Assembly: GCF_040656415.1 (NCBI RefSeq)
Contig: NZ_JBFAMC010000001.1
Coordinates: 744,001-808,000 of the forward strand
DNA length: 64,000 nt
Source of the DNA: Rhodococcus_F sp040656415
GTDB taxonomy: Bacteria > Actinomycetota > Actinomycetes > Mycobacteriales > Mycobacteriaceae
Direction of reading: 5' to 3'
Shown here: one piece after another, positions 49,671 through 58,438 of the stretch
Numbering within the stretch: the stretch's first letter is position 1
Layout: the number at the start of each line of letters is the position of its first letter
The notes under the pieces: model-generated
What the model saw: only the letters and a program-made list of their open reading frames with translations
Told to the model about the DNA's origin: nothing
The model's database searches: none
Translations under genes and position numbers: made by a program

Positions 49671-52055
49671 ATGTCCATGCCATTCAGGGGAGTTGCCAAT
49701 CTCGACATTCGTGACTCGATCCCGGACTGGGGTCCGTACGAACAGCCGAAAGCCGAACCGGGTTCGCCGAACATTCTCTACATCGTGCTCGATGACGTGG
49801 GTTTCGGCGCACTCGGCTGCTACGGCGGACCGATCGAGACCCCCAACATCGATCGGATCGCTGCGAACGGACTGCGCTACGGGCAGTGGCACACCACGGC
49901 GCTGTGCTCACCGACCCGTGCCTGCCTGCTCACCGGTCGGAACCACACCACCAATGGCATGGGCTGTATCAGTGAGGCCTCCACTGGTTTCCCCGGCTCG
50001 AACGGGCACGTCCCACCCGAGTGCGCCACACTGGCCGAGATCCTGGTCGATCACGGATACAGCACGGCGATGGTCGGCAAGTGGCATCTGTGTGCCCAGG
50101 ACGAAATGAATCTGGCTTCCAGCAAGCGCAATTGGCCGGTCGGCCGCGGTTTCGAGCGTTTCTACGGTTTCCTCGGTGGGGAGACCAACCAGTGGTATCC
50201 CGACCTGGTGCACGACAATCATCCCGTGGAGCAGCCGTCCACCCCTGAGGAGGGCTATCACTTCGGCGTCGACATCACCGACAAGGCTCTCGAATACATC
50301 GGCGACGTGAAAGCGATTGCCCCGGACCGGCCGGTGTTCCTGTACTACTCCCCGGGATGCGCGCACGCTCCGCACCAGGTGCCCCGCGAATGGTCAGACC
50401 GATACCGGGGCAAGTTCGATGAGGGCTATGAGGTCATGCGTGAGCAGATCCTGGCCCGGCAGAAGGAAATGGGCCTCGTCCCCCAGAACACCGAGCTACC
50501 CCCGCTCAACCCGATCGGAACATTCGATACCCGCAGCGGTCCGGACGGCCAGCCGTTCCCGCCCCTGGACTTCACTCGACCCTGGGACACCCTCTCCGCC
50601 GACGAGAAGCGCCTATTCGCGCGCATGGCCGAGGTGTATGCAGGTTTCCTCTCACACTGCGACGACCAGATCGGCCGCCTTCTGTCCTACCTCGAAGACA
50701 TCGAGCAACTCGACAACACCATCATCGTTGTCGTAGCCGACAACGGCGCCAGCGGCGAGGGCGGACCGAACGGGTCGGTCAACGAGAACAAGATGTTCAA
50801 CGGGGTTCCCGACGACCTGGAGGAAAACCTTTCGCAGTTGGACGAACTGGGCAGTACCACAACGTACAACCACTATGCGAATGGGTGGGCGATGGCCTTC
50901 TGCACCCCCTTCAAGTTGTGGAAGCGGTACACATTCAACGGCGGCACCTGTGATCCGTGTGTCATCTCGTGGCCAGCCGGAATCGAGGCCCGAGGTGAGA
51001 CCCGCGACCAGTACCACCACGCTGTAGACCTGGTTCCGACACTTCTCGAGTGCCTCGACATCGAACTTCCGGCGACCGTCAAGGGGTACACCCAGCACCC
51101 GATTCAGGGTGTGAGCATGCGTTACAGCTTCGACGCAGCCACGATCCCGACGGCCAAACGCACGCAGTTCTACTCGATGCTCGGCAGTCGGGGTATCTGG
51201 CACGAAGGCTGGAAGGCCGTCACCACCCACCCCACGCTCAGTGGGTGGGGCCACTTCGCCGACGACGAGTGGGAGCTCTACAACACGGATGTGGACCGCG
51301 CCGAATTGCACAACCTCGCCGCCGAGGAACCTGGCAAGCTGGCCGAGCTCGTCGGACTGTGGTTCCACGAGGCCGGCGCCAACCAGGCCTTCCCGCTCGA
51401 CGACCGCTCACCTGTAGAGATCCTCACCGCCCCCCGCCCCCAGCAGGTGGCCCCGCGGAACCGCTATGTCTACCGCCCCGGGGGCGCGCCGGTGCCGGAA
51501 TCTGTAGCGGTCAGCGTTCGCAACCGCTCGTACTCGATCGGTGCGCTCGTCGACGTTCCCGACCGCAGTACGCTCGCTCACCTTCTGGACGAAGGTCCGT
51601 CCGGGGTTCTGTTCGCACAGGGCGGACGATTCGGGGGGCACACGCTCTATGTCAAGGATGGCCGGCTGCACTACATTTACAACTTCCTGGGCATCGAGCA
51701 GCAGACAATAAGTGCGGACGAGGATCTGCCGACCGGGGAGAACGTCATACTGGCCGCGTCTTTCGAGAAGAAAGGTGAAGATCCGCCGGGTACTTCACGC
51801 GGGGTCCTTTCTCTCTACTACGGCGACCACAAGGTCGGCGAGGGCATGATCAGGACCCAGCCGGGCCCGTTCGGTCTCGCCGGCGCAGGACTCACAGTGG
51901 GCCGTGGCGGCGCCGATGCCGTTACCGACGACTACTCCGGCGATGCGCCGTGGACGTTCACCGGAGGCAAGCTGAAACGAGTGGTGATCGACGTCAGCGG
52001 AGAGCCCTACGTCGACCTCGAACGCGAAGCCGTCGCCATGCTCTCGCGTGAATAG
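49671..52055 (+). CDS. Type I (formylglycine) sulfatase, arylsulfatase-like
   Basis: A 794-residue sulfatase. The metal-binding VLDDVGFGALGCYGG is at about residue 40, the modified-Cys motif CSPTRACLLTGR is at about 82 (CxPxR, Cys type, needing formylglycine-generating enzyme), and KWHL is near 138. A C-terminal all-beta segment (about 615-780) follows the catalytic domain. No signal peptide is visible, so it is probably cytoplasmic. It belongs to the large AtsA/AtsD-like class and hydrolyses sulfate esters; the substrate is unknown. ATG 49671 has GGAGGAG 8 bases upstream, better than the upstream in-frame GTG. Downstream of the PucR-type gene by 231 bp. Confidence 0.88.
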   Translation: MSMPFRGVANLDIRDSIPDWGPYEQPKAEPGSPNILYIVLDDVGFGALGCYGGPIETPNIDRIAANGLRYGQWHTTALCSPTRACLLTGRNHTTNGMGCISEASTGFPGSNGHVPPECATLAEILVDHGYSTAMVGKWHLCAQDEMNLASSKRNWPVGRGFERFYGFLGGETNQWYPDLVHDNHPVEQPSTPEEGYHFGVDITDKALEYIGDVKAIAPDRPVFLYYSPGCAHAPHQVPREWSDRYRGKFDEGYEVMREQILARQKEMGLVPQNTELPPLNPIGTFDTRSGPDGQPFPPLDFTRPWDTLSADEKRLFARMAEVYAGFLSHCDDQIGRLLSYLEDIEQLDNTIIVVVADNGASGEGGPNGSVNENKMFNGVPDDLEENLSQLDELGSTTTYNHYANGWAMAFCTPFKLWKRYTFNGGTCDPCVISWPAGIEARGETRDQYHHAVDLVPTLLECLDIELPATVKGYTQHPIQGVSMRYSFDAATIPTAKRTQFYSMLGSRGIWHEGWKAVTTHPTLSGWGHFADDEWELYNTDVDRAELHNLAAEEPGKLAELVGLWFHEAGANQAFPLDDRSPVEILTAPRPQQVAPRNRYVYRPGGAPVPESVAVSVRNRSYSIGALVDVPDRSTLAHLLDEGPSGVLFAQGGRFGGHTLYVKDGRLHYIYNFLGIEQQTISADEDLPTGENVILAASFEKKGEDPPGTSRGVLSLYYGDHKVGEGMIRTQPGPFGLAGAGLTVGRGGADAVTDDYSGDAPWTFTGGKLKRVVIDVSGEPYVDLEREAVAMLSRE

Positions 52056-52120
52056 CAACCCCGTATCGAGGCTCCGCCATGATTGCGTCGGGCGGACGGC
52101 GTCAGCGAGGGGAGTGAGCG

Positions 52121-52783
52121 ATGGTCGGTGACGCGGGAGAGAGGCAGTTTCGCCAGTTGACGACCCCTCGGTCCGCAGCGGTCGCGGGCATTCTCTTCGC
52201 TTTACTGTTCGCGACCAGCCTGGTTTTGCTGCGCACTGCTCTACCCGCAGACCCCCTTGTGGAGCCGACTTGGGTGGGACGCAGCGAGTCGAGAATCAGC
52301 GCCGCACTGGTGGTGGCTCCCTTCGCGGGTATAGCGTTCCTGTGGTTCATCGGTGTTGTTCGCGATCGGTTCGGGGAGCTAGAGGACCGATTCTTCTCGA
52401 CAGTGTTCCTCGGCAGCGGACTGCTGTTCCTGGCCTGCGTTTTCGTCTCGATGGCAGTCGCAGGCGGCGTCTTGGCCGTCGGACGGCACTCGAGCATTCC
52501 TCAGGACGGCATCGTGCACTTCGGACGTGAGGTGATGCTGCAGATCAACAATGTCTACGCGGTACGCATGGCCGGGGTCTTCATGATCTCGTTGGGAACG
52601 ATCTGGCTCCGTACAGGTCTGATGCCCCGGTGGCTCGCGGTGACGACGTATGTGCTCGCATTGACGTTGCTGCTGGTCGTGAGTCTCAGCCTGTGGGTCA
52701 CCCTGGTGTTTCCAGCGTGGGTGTTGGTGATCAGCGTCTACATCCTGGTCGTCCGTCGTCAGGAATTGCACCAATCAGGCTGA
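52121..52783 (+). CDS. Hypothetical membrane protein
   Basis: A 220-residue protein with five predicted transmembrane helices (about 20-37, 62-80, 95-118, 148-165 and 178-210). No charged catalytic motif or named domain recognised. ATG 52121 follows the sulfatase by 65 bp on the same strand, with GGGGAG upstream. A soluble loop of about 30 residues (GGVLAVGRHSSIPQDG) lies between helices 3 and 4. Function unknown. Confidence 0.65.
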   Translation: MVGDAGERQFRQLTTPRSAAVAGILFALLFATSLVLLRTALPADPLVEPTWVGRSESRISAALVVAPFAGIAFLWFIGVVRDRFGELEDRFFSTVFLGSGLLFLACVFVSMAVAGGVLAVGRHSSIPQDGIVHFGREVMLQINNVYAVRMAGVFMISLGTIWLRTGLMPRWLAVTTYVLALTLLLVVSLSLWVTLVFPAWVLVISVYILVVRRQELHQSG

Positions 52784-52840
52784 CACCTCACGGGCGAGGT
52801 GATCCGTACTCCAGAATTGTCCCCGACACGAACTCTCATC

Positions 52841-53254
52841 ATGGATACACACAAATTCTTCGAGGTGGCGACACAGTCCTTCGAAGTGCTCGGTGTTCTG
52901 GCGATGGTTCTCGGGTTCGTGTTCGCGTTCTTCCTGGCTGGGCGCGCCTGGAGGCGCACAAATGATGGTGGTCGGGCATTCAAGACTTTGCGTGAGTCTC
53001 TCGGGGGAGCGATCCTGCTCGGCCTGGAACTACTCGTGGCGGCCGACATCGTCAAGACGGTCACGTCGACACCGTCTCTGACGGATGCGGCTGTACTGGG
53101 TTTGATCGTGCTGATCCGCACCGTGCTGAGCCTGTCGATCCAAATCGAGATCGAGGGCGTTGCACCGTGGAAGAAGGCATTGGTCACCGGACCGCAGGTG
53201 CTTGCTCGCGCGGCCCGCAAACCACTCCCGCCGGAAGCGGACCCGGGTCGGTGA
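52841..53254 (+). CDS. DUF1622 small membrane protein
   Basis: A 137-residue membrane protein. FEVATQSFEVLGVLAMVLG, the helical segment LGGAILLGLELLVAADIVKT and LIVLIRTVLSLSIQIEIEG match the DUF1622 family (three helices, conserved acidic residue in ELLVAADIV). Role unknown. ATG 52841 gives the family N-terminus; GTG 52799 with GGGCGAG upstream is an alternative. Convergent with the downstream permease, 40 bp away. Confidence 0.78.
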   Translation: MDTHKFFEVATQSFEVLGVLAMVLGFVFAFFLAGRAWRRTNDGGRAFKTLRESLGGAILLGLELLVAADIVKTVTSTPSLTDAAVLGLIVLIRTVLSLSIQIEIEGVAPWKKALVTGPQVLARAARKPLPPEADPGR

Positions 53255-53294
53255 GAATCCGGTACCGCCGAGAGTCCGAGCTCGCCCGAGAAGG

Positions 53295-54701
53295 TCACAC
53301 CGTTGCGGGGGAGCGGCGGAACCGCCTGTTCAGGAAACCCAATGCGCAAATGATGAGGAATAGGACCGTCGTGGAGAACAGCTGCGCTCGGGCATCGGAG
53401 TCGGTGAGCATGAGCACGACGAAACCGCCGAGCATGGCGAGCGTCAAGTAGCTGAGCCAAGGGAACAGCCACATTCGCAAGTACAGTTTCCCCTCGCGCT
53501 CGAGGCGAGGACGAAGCCGCAGGTGCGAGACGATGATGAACACCCAAATGAACAGAAGTGCGGAGCCGACGGCGTTCAGAAGGATCGTGAGAAGCTGATC
53601 GGGCAGCCACCAATTGAGAAACACGCTGACCAAACCGAAGAATACCGACAGCAGCACGGCGTAGAGCGGTACCCCGGCCTTCGAGATATAGGTCATGAAT
53701 GCCGGGCCGTCGCCCCGGCGCGACAGCGAGTACGCCATCCGGGACGTGCCGTAGACCTGCGCGTTGAACGCCGACAGCAGAGCGATCACGACGACCAGCT
53801 CCATGAACCCGGCCACGTACGGCAGGTGTGCCTGGTTGAGGACGGCGACGAACGGCCCACTCGCCAGGTCCGCGGAGTTCCAGGGGAGGACGAGGACCAT
53901 GATCAAGATCGAGCCGATGTAGAACACGCTGATACGCCACACGACGCTGCGCACAGCAATTCCGATAGAGCGCTCGGGATCCTTGGACTCCGCGGCCGCG
54001 ATGGTCACGATCTCGATGCCGCCGAATGCGAACGCCACCACAAGCAGTCCAGCGGCGATGCCGGCGAATCCTTCCGGAATGAACCCACCGTTGCCGAGAA
54101 GATTCGTCGTGCCGACGGGCTCGGTATCCGGGAGCAGCCCGAACACCAGCAGGATGCCGATCACCAGGAACCCGACGATGACGGCGACCTTGATTGCGGC
54201 GAACCAGAATTCGAACTCACCGAAATTGCTGACCTTCGCCAGGTTGATCACGGCGAAGAAGACCACGAAGACGAGCGCGACGGTCCACTGCGGTACGTCG
54301 GGTAGCCACCCGGTCACGATGGCCGAGGCGCCGGTGATCTCGGCGCCGAGCACCATGATCAGCAAGAACCAGTACAGCCAGCCCATGACGAAGCCGGCCC
54401 AGTCTCCGATGCCGATGCGGGCATAGTGCGAGAAGGATCCACTGGCCGGAACGGCTGCCCCCATCTCGCCGAGCATTCGCATCACGAAGACGACGATGAT
54501 GCCTGCCATGACATAGGAGATGAGGATTGCAGGACCCGCGGTCGCGATACCGACACCCGATCCGAGGAACAGCCCTGCACCGATAGCGGACCCGAGGCCC
54601 ATCATCGTGAGATGCCGGACCTTCAGTCCGCTACCCAGTCTGTCGGACGACTTGGTAGTGATCTCTGACTCTTGTGCAGCGCGATCAGGTGCGGTGTCCA
54701 T
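53295..54701 (-). CDS. Amino acid permease (APC superfamily), GabP/AroP-like
   Basis: A 468-residue permease with about 12 transmembrane helices. LKVRHLTMMGLGSAIGAGLF at about residue 26 and AAAESKDPERSIGIAVRSVVW at about 230 are the family signatures (the second quoted in part: AESKDPERSIGIAVRS). It imports an amino acid or related compound with protons; the substrate is not resolved. The ATG at 54701 is only 4 bp after the dapD stop on the same strand, so the gene is probably translated from a dapD transcript. It is a paralogue of the permease at 20424, but not a recent copy. Confidence 0.88.
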   Translation of the reverse strand: MDTAPDRAAQESEITTKSSDRLGSGLKVRHLTMMGLGSAIGAGLFLGSGVGIATAGPAILISYVMAGIIVVFVMRMLGEMGAAVPASGSFSHYARIGIGDWAGFVMGWLYWFLLIMVLGAEITGASAIVTGWLPDVPQWTVALVFVVFFAVINLAKVSNFGEFEFWFAAIKVAVIVGFLVIGILLVFGLLPDTEPVGTTNLLGNGGFIPEGFAGIAAGLLVVAFAFGGIEIVTIAAAESKDPERSIGIAVRSVVWRISVFYIGSILIMVLVLPWNSADLASGPFVAVLNQAHLPYVAGFMELVVVIALLSAFNAQVYGTSRMAYSLSRRGDGPAFMTYISKAGVPLYAVLLSVFFGLVSVFLNWWLPDQLLTILLNAVGSALLFIWVFIIVSHLRLRPRLEREGKLYLRMWLFPWLSYLTLAMLGGFVVLMLTDSDARAQLFSTTVLFLIICALGFLNRRFRRSPATV

Positions 54702-54705
54702 ACGA

Positions 54706-55659
54706 TCAGTCGTTCGCGTGTAGGACTGCGTTGAGTTTCACTCCGGTGCCCTTCGTTGGAACGACTTCGACTGTGCCCGATACGGAGTTGCGGCGCAAGA
54801 GCAAATTCGACTGTCCATTGAGTTCTTTGGCTTTGACGACGGTGCCGTCCGGCCCGGTGACTTTGGTTCCCGCTGTCACGTATAGACCGGCTTCGAGAAC
54901 GCAGTCGTCGCCCAGCGAGATGCCCAGGCCGGAATTGGCGCCGAGGAGGCAACGCTTGCCTATGGAGATCGTCTCCTTACCGCCGCCGGAAAGTGTGCCC
55001 ATGATGGAGGCGCCGCCGCCTACGTCGGATCCGTCGTCTACGACAACGCCCGCGGAGATCCGGCCCTCGACCATGGACTTGCCGAGCGTGCCCGCGTTGA
55101 AGTTGACGAAGCCCTCGTGCATCACCGTGGTGCCGCTCGCCAGGTGGGCGCCGAGGCGCACACGGTCTGCGTCGGCGATACGAACGCCGGACGGCACGAC
55201 GTAGTCGACCATCCGGGGGAACTTGTCGACGCTGAGCACCGTAACCGCCCCGCGAATACGGAGTCGGGAACGTACTCTTTCGAAGTCTTCGACCGCGCAC
55301 GGCCCGAAGTTGGTCCACACCACGTTGGGCAATAGTCCGAAAAGTCCGTCGAGGTTGATGGAGTGCGGTTTCACGAGTCGGTGCGAAAGCAGATGTAGAC
55401 GCAGGTAGGCGTCATGGACATCGACCGGAGGCTCGGACAGGTCGGCGATGGTGGTGCGAACGGCGACCTGGTCCACCTCACGAGCCTCATCGGGGCCGGC
55501 GAGCAGTGCCAGATCCGAGGGGATGTCACCACCCTCGATCCGGACGGTGCCGGCGACGTCGAAGCTGCCCAACTCCGGCGCCGGGAACCAACTGTCGAGG
55601 ACCGTGCCACCGACGGTCACATTGGCGATGCCTACTGCGGATGCTCCCTGTGTACTCAC
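54706..55659 (-). CDS. dapD: 2,3,4,5-tetrahydropyridine-2,6-dicarboxylate N-succinyltransferase DapD
   Basis: A 317-residue trimeric left-handed beta-helix acyltransferase, the same length as M. tuberculosis DapD (Rv1201c). The hexapeptide-repeat region (about 160-280) is seen as VRLGAHLASGTTVMHEGFVN and GVVVDDGSDVGGGASIMG, with SGGGKETISIGKRCLLGANS in between. It transfers succinyl from succinyl-CoA to tetrahydrodipicolinate, the first step of the succinylase branch of DAP synthesis. Divergent from dapE across 235 bp, which should hold both promoters. The start is a GTG at 55659. Confidence 0.95.
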   Translation of the reverse strand: MSTQGASAVGIANVTVGGTVLDSWFPAPELGSFDVAGTVRIEGGDIPSDLALLAGPDEAREVDQVAVRTTIADLSEPPVDVHDAYLRLHLLSHRLVKPHSINLDGLFGLLPNVVWTNFGPCAVEDFERVRSRLRIRGAVTVLSVDKFPRMVDYVVPSGVRIADADRVRLGAHLASGTTVMHEGFVNFNAGTLGKSMVEGRISAGVVVDDGSDVGGGASIMGTLSGGGKETISIGKRCLLGANSGLGISLGDDCVLEAGLYVTAGTKVTGPDGTVVKAKELNGQSNLLLRRNSVSGTVEVVPTKGTGVKLNAVLHAND

Positions 55660-55894
55660 GGCAACACAGGCTACTGTGTCCAGGTAACAGCCGTTTTCCG
55701 GCGGTCGTCGTCGATGCGCGAATCGATTCGAGGCCCGGGTGGATGAGGCAGAGTGTGATGGTAGGGGTCGGCACTTCAGACACGCTGGGAAAGGGTTGTG
55801 CGGATGGGAATTCCACAGTTCGGTCGATCAGTTCTCGTAGGTCGGATGCCAGGGGTGGCTGACAGCAACCTTCTGGTCGGATCGGATCACGCCG

Positions 55895-56971
55895 GTGAGT
55901 GACCTCGACCTGCGGGCCGACCCCGTGGACCTCACAGCCGCACTGGTGGACATCCCGAGCGTCTCACGCGACGAATCGAGTATCGCCGACGCCGTCGAGT
56001 CGGCGTTGCGGGAGCAGACCACCGGATTCGAGATCATCCGCAACGGCAACGCCGTGCTCGCCCGTACCAACCGGGGAATGCCGGGCCGGGTAATGCTGGC
56101 CGGGCACCTCGACACCGTACCGATCGCCGACAACGTGCCCTCCCGCCGCGAGGGTGACCTACTCCACGGGTGCGGGACCGTCGACATGAAATCGGGCGAT
56201 GCGGTGTTCCTGCATCTCGCGGCTACCGTCGAGAACCCTTCGCGCGACCTGACACTGGTGTTCTACGACTGTGAGGAGATCGAAGCCGCTCACAACGGGC
56301 TCGGAAGAATAGAACGCGAGATTCCCGAGTGGCTCGAGGCGGATGTCGCGATCCTGGGGGAGCCGACAGGCGGCTTCATCGAGGCCGGATGTCAGGGAAC
56401 CTTACGTGTCACCTTGACCGCTCGAGGCACACGCGCGCATTCCGCGAGGTCCTGGCTGGGCGACAACGCCATCCATCGATTCGCTCCGGTCCTGCAGCGA
56501 CTGTCGGAGTACACCGCGCGCTCGGTTGACATAGACGGCTGCGTGTACCGGGAAGGGTTGTCTGCCGTCCGGGTCGCCGGTGGTGTCGCGGGAAACGTCG
56601 TTCCGGATGCGGCTCAGATGGATGTCAATTTCCGGTTTGCTCCCGACCGCACTGCTGAGCAGGCAGTCGATCACGTCAAGGGGGTCTTCGCCGGACTCGA
56701 ATTGGGTTTCGAGGTGACGGACATTTCGCCGGGTGCAATGCCCGGATTGAGTGATCCCGCTGCCGCCGCACTGATCGAAGCAGCGGGCGGACAGTTCCGG
56801 GCAAAGTACGGGTGGACGGATGTCTCGCGGTTCTCGGCTCTGGGGATCGCGGCCGTCAACTACGGCCCCGGTGACCCGAATCTGGCTCACAAGCGCGACG
56901 AGCACGTCCCCGTCCAGCAAATTACCGACGTGACGACGGTTCTGCGCTCCTACCTGACTGTTCCTACCTGA
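55895..56971 (+). CDS. dapE: Succinyl-diaminopimelate desuccinylase DapE
   Basis: A 358-residue M20 metallopeptidase. Metal ligands are seen in AGHLDTVP (His and Asp), GCGTVDMKSGD (bridging Asp), CEEIE (catalytic Glu and ligand) and HKRDEHVP (last His); GEPT adds another. It removes succinate from N-succinyl-LL-diaminopimelate to give LL-DAP. Divergent from dapD; matches Rv1202 in order. GTG 55895 is the start. Confidence 0.94.
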   Translation: MSDLDLRADPVDLTAALVDIPSVSRDESSIADAVESALREQTTGFEIIRNGNAVLARTNRGMPGRVMLAGHLDTVPIADNVPSRREGDLLHGCGTVDMKSGDAVFLHLAATVENPSRDLTLVFYDCEEIEAAHNGLGRIEREIPEWLEADVAILGEPTGGFIEAGCQGTLRVTLTARGTRAHSARSWLGDNAIHRFAPVLQRLSEYTARSVDIDGCVYREGLSAVRVAGGVAGNVVPDAAQMDVNFRFAPDRTAEQAVDHVKGVFAGLELGFEVTDISPGAMPGLSDPAAAALIEAAGGQFRAKYGWTDVSRFSALGIAAVNYGPGDPNLAHKRDEHVPVQQITDVTTVLRSYLTVPT

Positions 56972-56997
56972 CCGCGCGCACCCGATAGCCTGGGGGC

Positions 56998-57798
56998 GTG
57001 GCACCCGAGAAGTACCCTGGCGTCGGGAAGCCGTCAGCCGTCAAGCACCGGGGACCGGTGCAATTGAGGCGTGCCCGCAAAGACGAGGGAACCACCACCG
57101 ACCGGCGGTTGCTCAACGAGCGTGATTCGGCCGACTGGGTGCACACCGACCCGTGGCGTGTCTTGCGGATCCAGAGCGAGTTCATCGAGGGTTTCGGTAC
57201 GCTCGCCGAGGTCCCGCGAGCGGTTGCAGTTTTCGGTTCGGCCCGCACGCAGTTCGACCACCCGGACTATGAAACCGGCAGAGCGCTGGGTGCGAGGCTT
57301 GTCGAGGCCGGGTATGCCGTCATCACCGGGGGCGGCGCAGGTGTCATGGAGGCCGCCAACCGCGGTGCCAGCGAATCTGGGGGGTACTCCATCGGCCTGG
57401 GCATCGAATTGCCATTCGAGGAGGGGCTCAACGAGTGGGTTGATCTAGGCATCAACTTTCGATACTTCTTCGCTCGCAAGACAATGTTCGTGAAGTACTC
57501 ACAGGCCTTCATATGTCTGCCAGGCGGGTTCGGGACCCTCGACGAGTTGTTCGAGGCCTTGTGTCTGGTGCAGACGCGTAAGGTCACCCGGTTTCCGATC
57601 ATCCTGATTGGTGCGGAATTCTGGTCCCCGCTCGTCGACTGGATTCGTGGCACTCTCGAGCGCAGCGGCAAGATCTCGCGGGAGGATGTCGATCTACTGC
57701 ACGTCACGGACGACGTAGAGGAAGCTGTGCAAATCGTCGTCAAATCCCAGCAAGGTGTCGACGAAGCAATACTGATGGGTACGGAGGACAAGTGGTGA
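56998..57798 (+). CDS. LOG-family Rossmann-fold protein (first copy, TIGR00730-type)
   Basis: A 266-residue protein of the LOG/lysine-decarboxylase-like family. GGGAGVMEAANRGA (about residue 101) and PGGFGTLDELFE (about 175) are the conserved motifs that bind nucleotide and hold the catalytic Arg/Glu. An extra N-terminal 55 residues, rich in Arg and Lys, precede the Rossmann domain. Members cleave cytokinin riboside 5'-monophosphate or AMP-like nucleotides to free base. GTG 56998 is 26 bp after dapE. Its stop overlaps the second LOG gene. Confidence 0.87.
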   Translation: MAPEKYPGVGKPSAVKHRGPVQLRRARKDEGTTTDRRLLNERDSADWVHTDPWRVLRIQSEFIEGFGTLAEVPRAVAVFGSARTQFDHPDYETGRALGARLVEAGYAVITGGGAGVMEAANRGASESGGYSIGLGIELPFEEGLNEWVDLGINFRYFFARKTMFVKYSQAFICLPGGFGTLDELFEALCLVQTRKVTRFPIILIGAEFWSPLVDWIRGTLERSGKISREDVDLLHVTDDVEEAVQIVVKSQQGVDEAILMGTEDKW

Positions 57799-58355
57799 AT
57801 CCGGAAAATGTATCGCAGCAACCATTTTCGGTGTGTGTCTTCTGTGCGTCCGGGCCGGTCGACGAGTGGTTCCTGGAACTCGCCGGCCAGGTGGGCGCCG
57901 AAATAGGCAAGCGCGGTTGGCAACTGGTCTCCGGGGGCGGGAACATCTCGATGATGGGTGCAGTGGCCCGGGCCGGTCGCGCGGCGGGTGCACGGACTAT
58001 CGGCGTCATCCCGAAGGTTCTGGTGCACTTGGAACTCGCCGACGTCGAAGCCGACGAGCTGGTGGTCACGGACACCCTGCGCGAGCGTGAGCAGATCATG
58101 GACGACAGGAGCGACGCCTTCGTCGCGCTTCCCGGCGGCCTCGGCACCCTCGAAGAAATCTTCGAGACGTGGACCGCGGGGTATCTCGGGATACACGAAA
58201 AGCCCGTCGTCCTCCTCGATCCACGGGGGCACTACAACGGTCTGCTGAACTGGCTCGACGAACTCCGGGAGCAGCGGTTCGTGTCGCAGCGAGCACTCGA
58301 CAGGTTGCTCGTCCGGACAGACGTGGGGTCCGCACTCGACGCCTGCGCGCTCTGA
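57792..58355 (+). CDS. LOG-family protein (second copy, Rv1205-like phosphoribohydrolase)
   Basis: A 187-residue LOG protein. SGGGNISMMGAVARA and PGGLGTLEEIFETW are the conserved phosphoribohydrolase motifs, and the length equals Rv1205, a M. tuberculosis LOG enzyme that produces cytokinin bases. Starts at GTG 57792 or 57795, overlapping the end of the first LOG gene by up to 7 bp. The order dapE, LOG, fadD6, folP2 and gpgS follows Rv1202-Rv1208. Confidence 0.9.
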   Translation: MVNPENVSQQPFSVCVFCASGPVDEWFLELAGQVGAEIGKRGWQLVSGGGNISMMGAVARAGRAAGARTIGVIPKVLVHLELADVEADELVVTDTLREREQIMDDRSDAFVALPGGLGTLEEIFETWTAGYLGIHEKPVVLLDPRGHYNGLLNWLDELREQRFVSQRALDRLLVRTDVGSALDACAL

Positions 58356-58438
58356 GACTTGGGGCATGGTTCGGGACAGACGAAAACAAACATGCAGTAC
58401 CGTGAGCTGACCCACACAACGGTCCTGAGGGGGATGAT

